NCBI GenBank assembly: GCA_002441545.1
Contig: DJWL01000065.1
Coordinates: 251 to 32,988, forward strand
Direction of reading: 5' to 3'
Length of the DNA: 32,738 nt
Source of the DNA: Flavobacteriaceae bacterium UBA6231
Lineage (GTDB): Bacteria; Bacteroidota; Bacteroidia; Flavobacteriales; Flavobacteriaceae
Shown here: positions 31,434 through 32,738 of the stretch, piece after piece
Layout: each line of letters opens with the position of its first letter
How positions within the stretch are numbered: the first letter of the stretch is position 1
Notes under the pieces: model-generated
What the model saw: only the letters and a program-made list of their open reading frames with translations
The model's database searches: none
What the model was told of the DNA's origin: nothing
Translations under genes and position numbers: made by a program

Positions 31434-32738
31434 TCAATCAATTAAAATCTCTAAAATCTTTATGGCTGCTTCACTAATTTTGGTTCCAGGGCCAAATACG
31501 GCTACAGCACCAGCATCAAATAAAAATTGATAATCTTGTTTGGGTATCACACCACCTACAATAACCATAATATCATCTCTGCCATACTTTTTAAGTTCTT
31601 CAATAACTTGAGGAACCAAAGTTTTATGTCCAGCAGCTAAAGAGGAAACTCCTAATATATGTACGTCGTTTTCAATAGCTTGTTTTGCAACTTCTTGGGG
31701 TGTTTGGAATAATGTTCCAATATCAACATCAAAACCAACATCGGCATAACCAGTAGCCACTACTTTTGCTCCTCTGTCATGACCATCTTGCCCCATTTTT
31801 GCAATCATAATTCGAGGTCTTCTACCATCTTGTTCAGCAAAAATATCAGCAAGTTCTCTTGCTTTTTTAAATGATGCATCGTCTTTGATTTCTTTACTGT
31901 ACACGCCGCTAAATGATTTAATTTGAGCTTTATATCTTCCAAAAACAACTTCAAGAGCATCACTTATTTCACCAAGTGTTGCTCGTTCTCTGGCTGCTTC
32001 AATAGCTAAAGCTAATAAATTTTGGTTTCTTAAACGAGCAGCTTCAGTTAATTTTGTTAATGCAGAATTTACTTTAGCAGAATTGCGTTCGGTTTTAATT
32101 CTGTTCAAGCGTTCTATTTGTTGTGCTCTTACGGTTTGATTATCTACTTCAAGAGTTTGTATAGGGTCTTCTTCTTCAAGTCTATATTTATTAACGCCAA
32201 CAATAATATCTTGTCCAGAATCAATACGTGCTTGTTTTCTTGCAGCTGCCTCTTCGATTCGCATTTTTGGTATTCCGGCTTCAATAGCTTTTGTCATACC
32301 ACCTAATTCTTCTACTTCTTCTAAAAGAGACCAAGCTTTTTGAGCAATGTCATGTGTTAAGGATTCTAAATAATAACTTCCTGCCCAAGGGTCTACTGTT
32401 TTAGTTATTTTGGTTTCTTCTTGTAAAAATATTTGAGTGTTTCTAGCAATTCTGGCAGAAAAATCTGTTGGTAATGCAATGGCTTCATCTAATGCATTAG
32501 TATGTAAACTTTGAGTGCCACCAAAAGCAGCAGCAGCAGCTTCAATACAGGTTCGCGCTACATTATTAAATGGGTCTTGTTCAGTTAAACTCCAACCACT
32601 AGTTTGACAATGTGTTCTGAGGATAAGAGATTTTTCATCTTTTGGATTGAATTGCTTCACTATTTTAGCCCAAAGCATACGAGCCGCACGCATTTTAGCA
32701 ATTTCCATAAAATGATTCATTCCAATCGCCCAGAAAAA
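31434..32738 (-). CDS. scpA: Methylmalonyl-CoA mutase large subunit, C-terminal part (partial)
   Basis: An open frame of 434 codons that runs off the right edge, so the N-terminal part of the catalytic barrel is missing. The visible barrel segment has LRTHCQTSGWSLTEQDPFNN, AFGGTQSLHTNALDEA and DPWAGSYYLE, typical of the methylmalonyl-CoA mutase family. The C-terminal cobalamin domain has MGQDGHDRGAKVVATGYADV (the DxHxxG motif, whose histidine ligates cobalt), GVSSLAAGH and VGGVIPKQDY. The enzyme interconverts methylmalonyl-CoA and succinyl-CoA with adenosylcobalamin. The large, B12-binding subunit is indicated; a small-subunit gene would be expected upstream, outside the window. The gene symbol is by family only. 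Confidence 0.95.
   Translation of the reverse strand, partial: FFWAIGMNHFMEIAKMRAARMLWAKIVKQFNPKDEKSLILRTHCQTSGWSLTEQDPFNNVARTCIEAAAAAFGGTQSLHTNALDEAIALPTDFSARIARNTQIFLQEETKITKTVDPWAGSYYLESLTHDIAQKAWSLLEEVEELGGMTKAIEAGIPKMRIEEAAARKQARIDSGQDIIVGVNKYRLEEEDPIQTLEVDNQTVRAQQIERLNRIKTERNSAKVNSALTKLTEAARLRNQNLLALAIEAARERATLGEISDALEVVFGRYKAQIKSFSGVYSKEIKDDASFKKARELADIFAEQDGRRPRIMIAKMGQDGHDRGAKVVATGYADVGFDVDIGTLFQTPQEVAKQAIENDVHILGVSSLAAGHKTLVPQVIEELKKYGRDDIMVIVGGVIPKQDYQFLFDAGAVAVFGPGTKISEAAIKILEILID

Noticed and set aside
1..32738. CRISPR arrays, insertion sequences, prophage, tRNA or rRNA genes.
   Set aside because: No regularly spaced direct repeats, transposase or integrase reading frames, or structural RNA sequences were seen; the window is gene-dense core chromosome.

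Overview
The window is a stretch of chromosome from a member of the Bacteroidota, most probably family Flavobacteriaceae. The evidence is the very A+T-rich sequence, the gene order gyrB-mdh-secDF, a fused SecDF, the gliding-motility peptidyl-prolyl isomerase GldI, several families typical of the phylum (DUF6588, DUF5683, DUF6122, WbqC), A-rich leaders without Shine-Dalgarno sequences, and Bacteroidota-type -7 boxes (TAnnTTTG). I see no rRNA or tRNA gene, insertion sequence, phage or CRISPR array. Nearly all of it is vertically inherited core genome, so the points of interest are small: regulatory structures, sequence anomalies and a few poorly known proteins.

Layout. 1-7.3 kb: the end of gyrB, a divergent metzincin-like lipoprotein, a DUF6588 protein, mdh, an unrecognised membrane-anchored protein and secDF, each separated from the next by a strong hairpin terminator or its own promoter. 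7.4-9.2 kb: a two-gene unit of a PurD-like ATP-grasp ligase and a GNAT-like acetyltransferase. 9.2-13.4 kb (minus strand): nrnA-gldI-cyclophilin/FKBP lipoprotein, then lgt and a DUF192 lipoprotein. 13.6-16.3 kb: ndk (plus) facing cspA, then the minus-strand unit recF-lipoprotein-dciA. 16.4-22.8 kb (plus): TPR protein-ribH, two small tandem paralogues, mutL, two rhomboid proteases and a membrane-anchored endonuclease/exonuclease/phosphatase protein. 22.8-28.4 kb (minus): parA-parB-DUF5683-dapB-lepB-wbqC-DUF6122. 28.6-31.4 kb: an M16 peptidase gene broken by a one-base frameshift. 31.4 kb to the right edge: the C-terminal part of methylmalonyl-CoA mutase.

How the genes fit together. Much of the window serves the cell envelope and protein export: SecDF, signal peptidase I (LepB), Lgt, lipoprotein foldases (GldI, the dual-domain isomerase), rhomboids and the secreted M16 peptidase. 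A second theme is chromosome maintenance: GyrB, RecF, DciA, MutL and ParA/ParB. The rest is central metabolism: Mdh, Ndk, RibH, DapB and methylmalonyl-CoA mutase.

The observations I rank highest are two interlocking inverted repeats that fill the short lepB-wbqC gap and end directly at the wbqC start codon, a metzincin-like lipoprotein whose archaemetzincin-type signature is split by an insertion, a small membrane protein beside secDF that resembles the SecD periplasmic domain by eye, the ATP-grasp/GNAT pair, and a small gene whose ATG start appears to have been put out of frame by one base. All family names come from motif reading; no database search was possible.
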